Shown: piece after piece, positions 21,421 through 32,527 of the stretch
Layout: every line of letters starts with the position of its first letter
How positions within the stretch are numbered: position 1 is the first letter of the stretch
From: Ophiocordyceps camponoti-saundersi (nom. inval.)
Taxonomy: Eukaryota; Ascomycota; Sordariomycetes; Hypocreales; Ophiocordycipitaceae
Assembly: GCA_003339415.1 (NCBI GenBank)
Contig: PDHQ01000290.1
Span: forward strand, 1 to 42,503
DNA length: 42,503 bases
Direction of reading: 5' to 3'
Program-made: the position numbers and the translations under genes
Notes under the pieces: model-generated
Databases searched by the model: none
Told to the model about the DNA's origin: nothing
What the model saw: the letters and a program-made list of their open reading frames with translations, nothing else

Positions 21421-22460
21421 AGTTTAGCGGCGGTAAAAGACACGCCTTAAGAAAAATAACGCTAAACTAAGATAGCTTATTATTTAAAGCTTATATAAGC
21501 TATAATTAAATAGTCCTTTAAGTTTTTTTAGTTCTTTAATACTTTAATATTTTAGGATTATAAAGGTAATAATAATAAGATAAGGGCTATTATTAAGTAT
21601 ATAGCGTAGTTTAGTTTCCTTATTAAAGAAATAGATTTAGTAAGAATTAGCCCTTAAGCTTATTTTTATAGCTATTTTAAAAGTTATATATTATAAATTA
21701 AGTTTTAGAGAGAACTTATAATAAGAACTCTATTATATAAAATTATAACTTTATTTTAAATTTTCTATTTTTATATCTTAAATTACTAATTTAAATACTT
21801 ATTTTAAAGTTTTTAGTATTTAATTAAATAGTTCCTATTGTTTTTTCTTTTTTTTCTTATTTTTATATAGGAAAATAACTTCTTATTATCTTCTTTATAG
21901 AGAATTACTATCTAGCCCCTCTCCTTATAGCTAGAGATCCCCCTTTATATTAGTTAAAAACTCTAGTTACTTAAAAACTTACGCCTTTTAGGTATTTACT
22001 ATACTCGCTTAAGGTATCCTTCTTCCCCTACTAAAACTAATCTTTAAAGCGTAATCTATTAAGTTTAATAATTAAAAAGAATAATATTAAGATAATAGCT
22101 ACCCTTTATAAATTATAATAAATTAATTAAAAGGTTAAAAAATAAGTTATATTCTTAGTATTAGCAAAAAGAACTTTATTCTTAAATATAAGCTAGTTAC
22201 TTATATAATTATAACTAAAATAAAAGTTAGTAAAGAAATAAAAGTTATTTAATATAATTAATTAGCGTAGAGACCGCTTATAAGGTAATACCCTTATATT
22301 AAATAAGAAAAGTAATAGCTAAATTAAGTTTAACTTATAGATAAAAACTATAATCTTACTTTACTAGCTTATTTTTAAGAATATTATACTTTTAGGAAAA
22401 AGATCCGAAATATTAGATAATTATAACTATTTAATTAATAGTTAATTATTATTATAATAT
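21421..22460. other. 1-kb stretch without recognised genes
   Basis: AT-rich, with a moderately GC-richer patch at 21425-21450 that keeps GACACG (CpA outside GCA) and another at 21910-22050. Frames on both strands are broken. No repeat partner elsewhere in the window was noticed. Confidence 0.45.
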
Positions 22461-23457
22461 AATATTAATAGCTTATAAATAGTTTTTTTAAGTAAATTAA
22501 TTTTATATATACTTTTCTAGCTTATCTTTATCTTTTATAAGCTTTTTTATTTTAGCGTCCTAACTCTCTTATTTCTTATCTTCTCCTAAGCTTATATTTT
22601 ATATTATTATCTAAGGAGTATTATTTTTATCCCTTTTTTTTCTAAAATAGCTATATTATAATAAAATATTATTTTATTATAAAACTAATTACCTTACCCT
22701 TTTAAGATTTATACCTTTTTTTCTTTTAAAAACTTAGCTTAACTAATTAATTATACTTATTTAGCTAGCCTTAATAATATAGAAATTAAAATAATAACTC
22801 TTAAGAATAAGATAATTAAGAAGACTTAAATTATTAATATTTAGCTAGCTTTACCGCTTATTATAAAATTTACTTATCGGAATATAATTAAGTTTCTTAA
22901 CCGCTTTAAAAAAAGATAAAAAATATAAATATTAAAAATACTATAATAGTTAAATAGCTTAAAGATTATATTAATAATAAAGAAATAATAAATATAAAGA
23001 TCTTAACTAAAGATTAGCCTTAAAAGGTAGCTAAGAATATTATAATTAAATATTATAATATATTAAACTTAGCTTAGAAAGGAACTTTAAACGAAAAGAT
23101 TAGAAATTATAATATAAAGAAACTTAAAATTATAAAATAGGTCTCTAATTAAATCTAAACTTATAATTATCTTTACTATAAAAAATATAGAACTAATTAT
23201 AAGCTTACTATTATTAAATTTAGAAATATTTTTAATACCTTATTAAAGAAAATCTAAGTTAGAATCTTTAAAAAGAATAATTCTACTTATAAAAATATAA
23301 TAGCTATATTTTATAGCTAGCTTATAAAAAGTATTTAAAGCTACCTTAAACTTTATCTTAAAAATTTACGCTATAAGCTTATTATAAATTTCTATAATTA
23401 AAAGCTTTATTAAGGTTATTATTATTATTATAATACTCTAGAGGCTATAAAGGTAGC
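22461..23457 (+). pseudogene. Unassigned decayed frame upstream of an LTR
   Basis: One plus-strand frame from about 22850 to 23450 stays readable with stops taken as Gln, for example KFTYRNIIKFLNRFKKR, LNSLKIILIIKK and NRSLIKSKLIIIFTIKNIEL. It is rich in charged residues and possible helices, and might be part of a gag, but I see no zinc knuckle or protease. It is cut at 23457/23458 by the LTR that follows, so it is older than that LTR. Confidence 0.3.
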
Positions 23458-23990
23458 TGTTAGAACCTTAGTAATAAGTCGAGTAGGAAAAACCCTCCTA
23501 AAAGAGGTAAAACCCCCCGCTATATAGTAGAACCGCGTCCAGCTCGGGGCTAGGCTAGGCGCTTTACGCGTATAAAGAAAGTAACTATTAGTTACGGTAA
23601 TACTATATAATATAAGGAAAGATAAGAAAAGATAGATAAGATAAGGAAAAGATAATAATAGCGGCGGTAAATATTACTTATATATACCGGTATATACCTC
23701 CCTAGCCTCTAAGTACGTATTACTTAACCCTTAGGTACGTAGCTATATACCTCTTTTACGTATAATATATACCTAAGTATATACTCTTTTTTTAAGCTTT
23801 CCTAATCGGGAAGCTTTCCTAATTAGGAAGTTAGTTTTTATAAATTAGTAACTTAAGGCTTAGGGGTATATAAGGAGCGGGGGGTTACTCTTACTAATAT
23901 AAGCGGGCTATTATTATTTTATTATTTCTTTTTAAGTAATTTTAACTATATAAGTAATCCTTAGTGCGCGTAACTAGTCCGTAGCTAACC
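23458..23990 (+). repeat. LTR of about 530 bp (5' LTR of a partial retrotransposon)
   Basis: Begins TGTTAGAACC and ends near CTAACC (23985-23990), an inverted TGTTAG/CTAAC pair typical of LTR ends. It contains a TATA motif at 23867-23873 followed by a GC-rich stretch and then a T-rich region, in the order U3, R, U5. It is followed by a gag-like frame on the same strand. No second copy is in the window, so the exact 3' border is a guess. Two TTTCCTAATYRGGAAG palindromic units (about 23800-23830) lie in the U3 part. Confidence 0.6.
23867..23873 (+). promoter_or_regulatory. TATA box candidate in the LTR
   Basis: GGGGTATATAAGGAGCGG context, about 410 bp into the LTR, with GC-rich flanks unusual for this AT-rich window. 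It is placed as expected for the U3 promoter of a retrotransposon. Prediction by context only. Confidence 0.45.
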
Positions 23991-24059
23991 TATGCCGGAG
24001 TAGAATACTCGCTAAACCTAACTTTCCTTAAGCGGTATCTTACGTAAAGTATATTAGTA

Positions 24060-25115
24060 TACTTATTAGCTTTAGGGACTTTTATTAAGTATAAAGAAGT
24101 AAATACTTAGCTCCGGCGTATATATATATTTACTAATAACTAGGGCAGATTATCTAAGCATAGCCTATATTAAATATATAAATAATTATACTAAGTATTA
24201 GCTAATTAATAATCTTACTATAGCCGAAGCTATTTACGCTATAGTTAAGGTTACTTATTAGCTAAGCTTTAATTATAACGCCTAATTAATAAGTAATATC
24301 GGGGTTATATTAAGTCCGCGGTAAATCTTATATTAATAAGCGTAATAGATAATATAATTTAGCGAGTAAAAGAGATACGCGCTATTACGCGTTATAATAG
24401 CACTTACGCTAATTAAGTTATATAAGCAGCTACTAGCTATATATTATTTTAAAGCTTATAGCCTCCTATTATTAGGGAGAACCTTATTATTAAAGTAATT
24501 AAAAGTTTAATTAGCGCTAATTAACTTATTATTACTATATCGGCCTAGATATAAGAATAGCGTATTTTTTATATATAAGTAATTAACTTTTTTAAGTAAT
24601 TAACTAAGGAGCTCCGCTATATCCGCCGCGCTATTAAAAATAAAGCACGCTTATAAGGGAGCCTATCTCCTACTAATTATCCTCCTATCCTCTATACTCC
24701 GCCTCCTATTATTAGTTCCGCTTTTACTTTAATATTTATTAAATCTAAGTTAGAGTTTAATAAGTTTATTAAGCCTAAGATTACTTTTACTTTAAATATT
24801 AAGGTTACCCCCGCTATTAAGAAGGATATTATTAGCGCTTATATTATAATTACGCCGCCTCCTTATAAGGAGATCTCTAATCTTATTTAAGATAGTCCGG
24901 TTAATAATATACTTAGTAATAAAAACTTTATAACGCTAGTTAGTAACTATATTATATTTAGTAAAAAGGAGGAGCTATTAGTAAAAGAGGAGTAAGTAGC
25001 TTTAGTTTATATTTATAGTTATAGTTAAGGTTAGGGCCGCGGCCGAGGCCGTAGCTATAATAAGTATAGTTAGTCCCGCGCTTTACGCGGTTAAGTTAAA
25101 ACCTTATATATAGTT
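24060..25115 (+). pseudogene. Gag-like frame downstream of the 530-bp LTR
   Basis: One plus frame (codons starting at 24660 and 25035) runs with few stops. It has KELRYIRRAIKNKARL, then PTNYPPILYTPPPIISSAFT (Pro-rich), then KSKLEFNKFIKPKITFTLNI, SKKEELLVKEE and, at 25035-25056, GRGRGRS. A Pro-rich linker and an RG-rich basic tail suit a nucleic-acid-binding gag protein. No CCHC knuckle is visible. After about 25115 the frame breaks and the 3' end of LINE2 starts, so LINE2 probably inserted into this element. I cannot say whether it is copia or gypsy. Confidence 0.5.
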
Positions 25116-25149
25116 AAGATAGTTTAGCTCCGGGGCTAGGTAAATAGCT

Positions 25150-28100
25150 AGTAAGATAAATAATAAAATTATTATTATAAAGCGGTTTTTATATATTTAT
25201 TATAAAGCTAAAAGCCCCGTCTCTTTTATTTATTTTACCTTCGTAAAGTAATATTATAAAATTAAATTAGTATAGTTATTTAAGTAAAAAAAACTAATAT
25301 ATAAGTTTAGCTATAAATTAAAAGTTATTAAGCGCTTTAGTAAAGTTATACTAATCTTATATTAGTCGCTAGTTAATATTAAGGAGTAGCTTATTTTTAT
25401 AAGTAAAGGTATAGTTAAGAAAAATATACGGTATTATCTTATCGCTATTATTATAAAGGTAGTATCTTAAAACTACCTTAAGAACCTTATAAGCTTAGAG
25501 AAAGGAATTAAGTCTAATATATCTAGTTCGAAGTTATATAAATACTATATTAATAAACTTAAAAAATCTTTTATAAATACGTAAAGCGGTCCTAGCCTTA
25601 AGCTATAGCGGTTTATTAATAAGGTAGCTATAAGATTACCTATATTTCTTAAGCTTACTTTTTCGGAAATATTTTTTAAGGAGCTACTTTTTTTAGAGTT
25701 TAATATTAAAGTTACGTTATATATATTTAGCCTCTAATTTAAGTCTAGTTTATATCTTATAAAATTCCTCTAAATCTTATAATACTTAATATCTTTATTA
25801 ATAGGGGCACCCTTTACGCTTATATTTAACTTACTTAGCAGCCTTTTTTACCGCGGTATAAATAAGGTTTACTATACTTATATATTAAAAGCGGTAATAA
25901 ATATAAGCTATCTAATAAGTAAGGTATAAGTTAAGAGAGAGGATAAAAGCCTTTACTTTAATATAATAAAGAATAGTAGCCTTATAAGCTTTAATAATAA
26001 CTTTTAAGTATTTAGATTATTCCGTAATTAGCGCTTTTATAATAAAGCTATATAGTTTCCCCCCTAATTACGTAAGCGGGGCGAACTAAAATATATTAAA
26101 TATAATTACTAATTTAATAGCCTTAATATATACCTTTTTTATTTTTAATAAAATATAGCTTTACGTTAATATAATAATCTTAGTAAAGGCTAAGTATTAG
26201 CGCTTAAGTTTAGTAGCGAGTTTAGAAAAGTAAGATTTCTATTAAAATTTATAGTATAGCTAAACCCCTAAGAGTCTCGCCTTTTATATAAGCTATATTA
26301 TCTTTATACTAAGCTAAAGCTAGGTTATATTCGCTTTCCTAGCCTTTATAAAATATATTAACTTACTTTTAGCTAGCTAAAAAGTTATTTTATACTTAAG
26401 GGCTTATTATTCGTAAATTTACTATATTTACTTAAATTAAAGGAGTACCTAGGCCTTATCGCGTCCGATATTAAGTATATTAATATTATTAGTAAATCTT
26501 ACTATTAGTAGTCCGGTTATTAAATTTAGATATTAGTATAATAAGGATATATATAATAGGAAAAGAACCGGTAATATAGGAGACTTTTAGGGGACCTTTT
26601 ACTAAATTAAGAAAGCGTTACTAAGCTTATAATTAAACTTAAATCTTAAGGTTCTAGCGGTAAAATAAGAATAAATAAATACTATAACTTATTTAAGAAA
26701 GCTTAAGTAGTTAAGAATAACTATTAGCTTATTATAAGAAATATAGTTAAAAGCTTTAATAAGGTTTAGTAAAAAGAGTAAGGCGGTATTACCTTAATCT
26801 TAAATAGTTTTAATAATTTTAGTAAATATAAGGATTACGGTATCGGTAAAGTATTATAGCTTATTACCTATTTAGCTATCTAAGAAGATATTAGCCGCTT
26901 CCGCTATAGACGCTATTTTCCTAGCGATAATTATTTCTAAGACTTTCCTTATTATATTAAGGAGCGAAATCGGCCTATACCTGCCCGGGGTATAGTACGT
27001 AGCTAGTAATTTACTTACCTTATAAATAACTATAATATTAAAAGCTTTAAATTATAATAAGAAATAATTACTATTAATATAGCCTTAGAAGATTTTTTAG
27101 AAAACTTAGATAAGGGGGGGTTTATATTTTTTTAAGAACCTAACTAAGATCTTATTAAGGCTAGCGAATTTCTATAAAATAATTAAGAAAAGGGCGGAGT
27201 AAATATTATTAGTAATAATTAAATATTTAATATAGAAAGGAGGGAAAAGTTTATCTAAGGTAAGAGGTAAGGCCGATATAATAGGAGTAGGGAAAAATTA
27301 CTAGCTAAGTAAGATTACTTTATTTAAGAAAATAAATATTAAGTTTAAATTAAGGCTTTTCTTTAGCGTTAGTATATATATAGGCTCCGGCGGGGCCTAG
27401 CTCCGGAGCTAGGCTTAACGTTTTATTATCTAAAATATTATTAAGTTTATCGAAATATTATTAAGGAAGTCGCGCTAAGCGCTATAGCGGGCCGCGCTAA
27501 TTACGGACTTCTACGCTTTCGTTATTTCCTAATAATCTTACTAATAAGAGTTAGTAAAGTTAGCTTTCTAATACTTTTAGGCCCGCTTAGTAGCTATTAT
27601 AATAGCCGCTATTACCTAATTTTATTAGTTTTATATTATAAGGTATATATAGATATATAATAATATTATAATTTTTATTATTATTTTTAGCTATTTATAT
27701 AATAAGGTAACTACTTCTTCTAAGTTTTTAAGTATAAAAGTATAATATAGTTTAAGCTTAAGTTAATTCTATATTTTAGCTATAAGTATATTTAGGTAAA
27801 AGGAGCGCTAAATCTTAGTTAATATAGTATTAGGGTAAAGGTTAGTATTTATATAGATAACTTACGGAATATAGTTAAAGCTAATAAGGTTAAGGTTATT
27901 TCCTTAGTATATCGCTTAGTAGTTTAGCGTAGCTTAGGCTAAGTTAATAGTATTAGTTTATTTATTATATATTTCCTAGGTAACTTCGCTCGGAGGCGTA
28001 ACGAATTTAAAATAGAGGCTAATTACGAGATTAAGAAAATTAGCTACTTTAAGGGAGGACTTTTCGTAATAATCTTATAAGAGGTAATAAAAGTTAAAAT

Positions 28101-28420
28101 TACTATATAAAAATATAGCTATTAAGGTTAAGTTAAGGTAAAAAAGGTTACGCTATAAGAGAGAGCTAAATTAGATTACTAATAAAAGTAAATAGATAAA
28201 TATAATTTATAATAAAAGTATAATATAAAAAAAAATAAAAGCTATATTAGGTATAGTAAAAAATATCTAAAAGGAGGAGTTTAGTTATTTATAAATATAA
28301 AGAATTACTTAGTTACTAAAGTTTATAAGTTTATATAATAAAATACTAAAAAGCGGAGGGTATCTAAATTAATTATATTATAGTTCCTATAAATAAATAA
28401 GATTATAGCTAATAAAGCTA
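25150..28420 (-). pseudogene. LINE2: Tad-like ORF2 (endonuclease end, RT, C-terminus)
   Basis: Read from high to low coordinates. The endonuclease C-terminal part (28350-27480) gives NTINLA and later FNYIP. The RT domain (27340-25900) shows FFPTPIISALPL, KVSKLLATYYTPGRYRPISL near 26970, KAFNYIS near 26755, ILPVLFLLYISLL, and RFTNNINIL at 26480-26500, where the family has F-A-D-D. Both catalytic Asp are Asn, so the enzyme is dead. LLGVxLYYKF and KYLKVIIKAYKATILYYIKV follow, equivalent to the fungal LINE block RVVxGAYRATP. The C-terminus near 25505-25540 reads LRTRYIRLNSF (family QLRTGKIGLxxFL). Past the last recognisable codons an (ATAATAATAATT)-type tail lies near 25150-25175. The frame is largely continuous over 2 kb, so decay is by substitution. 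Confidence 0.9.
27395..27414. other. Perfect 20-bp palindrome
   Basis: GCCTAGCTCCGGAGCTAGGC equals its own reverse complement. It sits within LINE2, upstream of the RT core in the sense of that ORF, in a GC-rich patch (27380-27420). It could be coding chance. Confidence 0.7.
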
Positions 28421-28530
28421 CGGAGTATAATATAAATAAAATAGTTATATTTTTATATATTTTAAAAAAAGGTTTTAATCTTTATTAGGAGTAAAAGAGG
28501 TAAAGATTTATAATTATATTAGGGTAAAAA
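28421..28530. other. Junction between LINE2 5' side and the G-rich tract
   Basis: LINE1/LINE2 similarity fades above about 28400. The short AT-rich stretch here has no recognisable feature. The 5' end of LINE2 and its insertion border fall somewhere between 28400 and 28800. Confidence 0.4.
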
Positions 28531-28540
28531 AGGGGGCGGA

Positions 28541-28608
28541 AAAAGGGGCGGGGGAGGGGGCGGAGGAGGGTATAATAAAAAGGGAAGGGGTAAGAGGGGG
28601 AGGATAGG
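28541..28608 (+). other. G-rich purine tract, quadruplex-prone
   Basis: An almost pure purine stretch with runs of 3-5 G separated by 1-7 bases. The densest part, about 28555-28580, has four consecutive G runs, which satisfies the usual G-quadruplex pattern on the plus strand. Such G density is exceptional in this window. On the minus strand it is a polypyrimidine tract lying 5' of LINE2. Confidence 0.6.
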
Positions 28609-28663
28609 TTCCCTAAGCTTTACCGCTACCCTATCCGCTATAAGATCCGGGGGTAGCGCCGCT

Positions 28664-28696
28664 CCCGCCTTAGCCCCTCTTCGGTGCTAAGGCGGG
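28664..28696. other. Perfect 11-bp stem hairpin
   Basis: CCCGCCTTAGC (28664-28674) and GCTAAGGCGGG (28686-28696) pair perfectly around an 11-base loop. It lies between the G-rich tract and the gypsy gag frame. No U-tract typical of a terminator follows. Role unknown. Confidence 0.6.
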
Positions 28697-28819
28697 CTTA
28701 TCGTTTATATTAAAGCGGAATATAGCTTATAACTATATAAGAGCTACGCGCGACCGCTTTTAAAATTAAATTTTAGTAAAGCTATTACTAATTTAAAATT
28801 AAGTTAGCTAAAAGTAGTT

Positions 28820-30653
28820 TTAAAATTATAAGGTTAATATACGTAATTACTATATATTTAGTTTTAATATATTTTTATAATAAGGTAGTTTTAGAATTAT
28901 AAAGCGTAGTTCTCTTTATATAAGATATAGTTTTTAATATTAGTTTTAGTAAGGGCTAGATATACGCTCTTCTTTTCTAAGTACGCTATAGCTATATATA
29001 TTCTATAATATAGCTATTTTTAATAATATTTCGCTATATACTTATATTAGTAATATTAGTAATATTATTAGGGTTATACCGCGTTATTATAAACTTTTAT
29101 ATAGGAGATTTCTATATTTATAACTAAGCTATTTTATATAAGTTTATTAGTATTTATTATATTAATAATTCCTAAGATAATATAAATACGCGTAGCTCTT
29201 TTATTATAAGGCCGGAGCGCTTAAACTTAGGCGATATTAACTTTATTATATTTTTTAATTTATTATAAGAGTATATCTTAGTTACTATAAGTAGCTCTTA
29301 TTTAAACTCCTTTCGCTATAATAAAGAAGGTTTTCTAGCTATAAACCGCCCTTTTACTAAAAATAATAAGGATTTACTTAACTAAGCTTACTTATCTTTT
29401 ATATTCCGGATAAAATATAATTATTATATCTTTACTAAAGAGTTATCTTATAGCTAATATAGCCTTATATTTTAAAGCTATATTCGCGGCCTATATAATC
29501 TCTTATAAGGTTAGCTATAAAATATTTACATTAATTATAATATTTTTTATAGATATAGTAACTTCTCTATTAGAGCGATTAGGGATAAGTTTAATTATTA
29601 TACCGCTAGTAATAGCTATAAAAGCTTATAATAGCTAAGTTAGACTAATATTAAGGCTAATAATTTATAAAAGTACTTTTTATATAGCTTAAATAACTAT
29701 TTTCTTAATTAACTTAATAATCTTAAGTAAAAGTTAAGTAATATTTTAGTTTAAGGGGGTTACGAATTTCTTACGAAGTTTAGCTTTAAAAGCTATTATA
29801 ATATTCTAAGCGTTAGAGAACGCCGCGGTAAGCATTACCGCGGCTAGTTTATTATAAGCTTCCTTTATATCGCTATCGTAAAAATCCCGTACTTACTCTA
29901 CTTCTCCTCCTATTCCGATATTATTATTATATTATCCTTAGCCGGATTAAGGGTGCTATAAAGACTATTCTAGTCCCCGCGCACCCCTATCTATAATTAT
30001 AAGCGCGTCGCCTGCCCCTTAGGCCCCGGCCGAAGCCGCCGCGGGCGCTATTAACTCCTTCTCGATAATAAATATATAGTAAAAAGCGAAAAATTAAGTT
30101 ACGGGTCCTGTCCCGTTTTCGTAAAAGGTTTAGCTTAAATTATTAAAGTGCTTTATTAAGGTTAGGAAGAAGCTATTAAGCTTTTTCTAGAAGAAAAGTA
30201 ACTAATAACTTTAGAAAAAATATATAAGAAAACTTATATAAAGACTATTAATAAAAGGTAATATAATAACTCTAAAAGCGTAATTATTAATAACTTAGCT
30301 AAGTAGATAAGTACTCTTTTTATTAACTTAGCTAATATATAAGATAATATTTATAGCTTAGCTAATAAGGTTAAGAATTAAAATACCTTAACTTATAAAA
30401 CTTAATAAGGTAAATCTTTTATTATTACTAGTATTATAATATATAAGATAGATAAATCTAATAATAAATTAAATATTAATATAATCTTAAGTAAAAAGAG
30501 TTATAAGTGCTATTATTATAATAAACTTACTTATTACGCTAATAATTATCTTTTAATAACTTATAATAAAAAACTAAGCTTTGCTTATTATAATTTAAAA
30601 ACTAAAAAGCTTTTTCTTAAATTAAATATTTTCTATATTATTATATTTTATTT
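28820..30653 (+). pseudogene. Gypsy gag frame with a decayed CCHC zinc knuckle
   Basis: A single frame (codons starting at 29215, 30001 and 30508) can be followed for about 600 codons with stops read as Gln/Trp. It passes through ERLNLGDINF, ISSSYLNSFRYNKEGF, INRPFTKNNKDLL, GGYEFLTKFSFKSYYN, SLAGLRVL and a basic patch CPLGPGRSRRGRY at about 30013-30051. Near the end it reaches YKCYYYNKLTYYANNYLL (30502-30555), the expected wreck of a CxxCxxxGHxxxxC knuckle: the first Cys is intact, the second and last are Tyr, and His is Tyr. Basic patch plus terminal knuckle fits a gag. I place it with the gypsy pol further right because strand, order and spacing agree; that link is inference. Confidence 0.6.
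29822..29844. other. 9-bp perfect stem hairpin
   Basis: GCCGCGGTA (29822-29830) pairs with TACCGCGGC (29836-29844) around the loop AGCAT. It is located inside the gag-like frame. The loop keeps a GCA site. Confidence 0.55.
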
Positions 30654-32513
30654 AACTTTTATATATTCTATAAATTCCGCGCTAATAGCGATACGGATAT
30701 AAACTTTTTATTTTTATATTATAAGTAAACTCCGCTCCCTTTATTACCTTATAGTAATAGCTAGCCGCGCTTAGAGTAATTTCGGGGGGGAGGGTAACGC
30801 TATATAAATTAATCGTAACTGCGAAAATTTTTTATATAAAATATAACTTTACTTTAAATTATAGTAATCTTAAACTTAAGAGTTTATTATACTTATTACC
30901 TTATTAGAAGCTAAGGTAAATATTAATAAGATTATTTTAAAAGATACTTTTATTTTTATATAGATAATTATTAAATAAGTAGCGGAGTCTAAAAAGGTCT
31001 AGGAAAATGCCCCCCTTACTCTAACTTTATTAGTTAGTAATATCTTCTTAGCTATTATAGCTATAATTTCCGCTTTTTTCTATAGCTTTAGGGGGAGTAG
31101 AATTTCTCTAATATAAGCTATAATTATAGCTAAAATACTAGAAAAAACTATTAAAAAGTAAATTCCTAAGTAATATAAATAATAGCTTATAATTTAATTT
31201 AATTTTATAGCTATTTTACTTTAAGTTTAAAGCCTTAAGATAATTATAATAAATATTAACTATAAACTTTATAAGTAAAGCTAAGCTTTTATAATAAAAA
31301 AATTACTTAGCGGTAATATTATAATAATATTTTAAAATATTATTTATAAGCTTTAGTTTAATTTAAAATAGCTTTATATTATTTTTAAAGAAAAAATACG
31401 CTTAATTAGTAAAAGTTATATTCTTATTATAAAAAGGGTATTAGTATAAGCTTTATAATAAGGTAATAAGGAAGCTTTTTAGAAAAAGATTAAGTTATTA
31501 AATAAGGTTTTAATAATATAATTATATATAAAAAAATATTATTTTAAAACTTAGTAAAGTTTTTTAATAGTTATTATTAATAATATAATAAATATAAACT
31601 AAATTTATAATAAAAATATAATAATATAAGTAAAGATTTTTAATATTAAACTATATACGCTAAAAGTTTAACCTTAATAATATTTTAAATATTATTAATT
31701 TAAATATATTATTAAATATTATATAGTAAAGCTATAATATAATAAATATTTTATTATTTTATATATAAAAAGCGAGTCCGCTTACCTTATAGCTTATAAG
31801 AAAAGATTATATTATTACTTTTTTTAATAGTAGTTTTATTTTAAGTAAAGATAACTTTACCTTAAAATAAAAATAATATAAGAATAGGCGAAAAATATAT
31901 ATATTACCTAACCTTAAAGGTTTATAAATTAAAACTTTATATATACCGCCTTTTTTTCCCTTTTAGCGTTAACTAGAAACTAATAATAGCCGGGGCGGAA
32001 ACGCTAAAAAGTAAATATAATAATACCTTTTTCTCTAACTTTAACTTTATATTTATTTATAGCTCCGCTATAATAATCTAGCTATTTTCTAAAATTAGCT
32101 ATTATAAAGTTTATTATAAAATAGTAAAACTTTTATATATACTTAAGCTATATTAATAAGGCCTTAATAAATTAGATTATTAAGGCTATTTTAATTAAAT
32201 ATAAGGATTTAGTTTATAATAATAATAATAGCTAAGAGGATAAGTAAGCTATATAAACTTTATATTAAACTTAGTTTATATATATTTTTATTATTATAAA
32301 GTTTACTTTAGGGGAAATATCGGCTTTTAAATTATTAGTTAATACCTAACTTATTAAATATATAAAGTGCTAAGTATAGACGAGGTTTAACTTAAAGCTA
32401 AGGTAATACTTAAAGGGAGGGTTTTACTTTAAGTTTTTTAGTTTTTCCACCTCTTAAAATATATATAAGATAGTTCTAAGCTATATAAGGTATATTAGTA
32501 TATAAATTATTAT
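30654..32513 (+). mobile_element. R copy C, full length
   Basis: Plus-oriented, starting AACTTTTATATATTCTATAA and ending with (ATT)n at about 32505-32520. A 14-bp exact duplication TATATTATTATATT lies at 30634-30647 and 32514-32527; six bases separate the left duplication from the element start. It keeps a GC-richer head (CCGCGCTTAGAGTAA at about 30763). It interrupts the gypsy element shortly after the zinc-knuckle codons. It has no recognisable protein; frames contain many stops in all phases. Confidence 0.85.
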
Positions 32514-32527
32514 TATATTATTATATT

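Noticed and set aside
23500..27480. Long plus-strand Q-rich open frame over 25500-27470
   Set aside because: It is the antisense of LINE2. The minus strand shows ordered RT motifs, while the plus frame gives no family and looks Gln-rich only because RIP stops were read as Gln.
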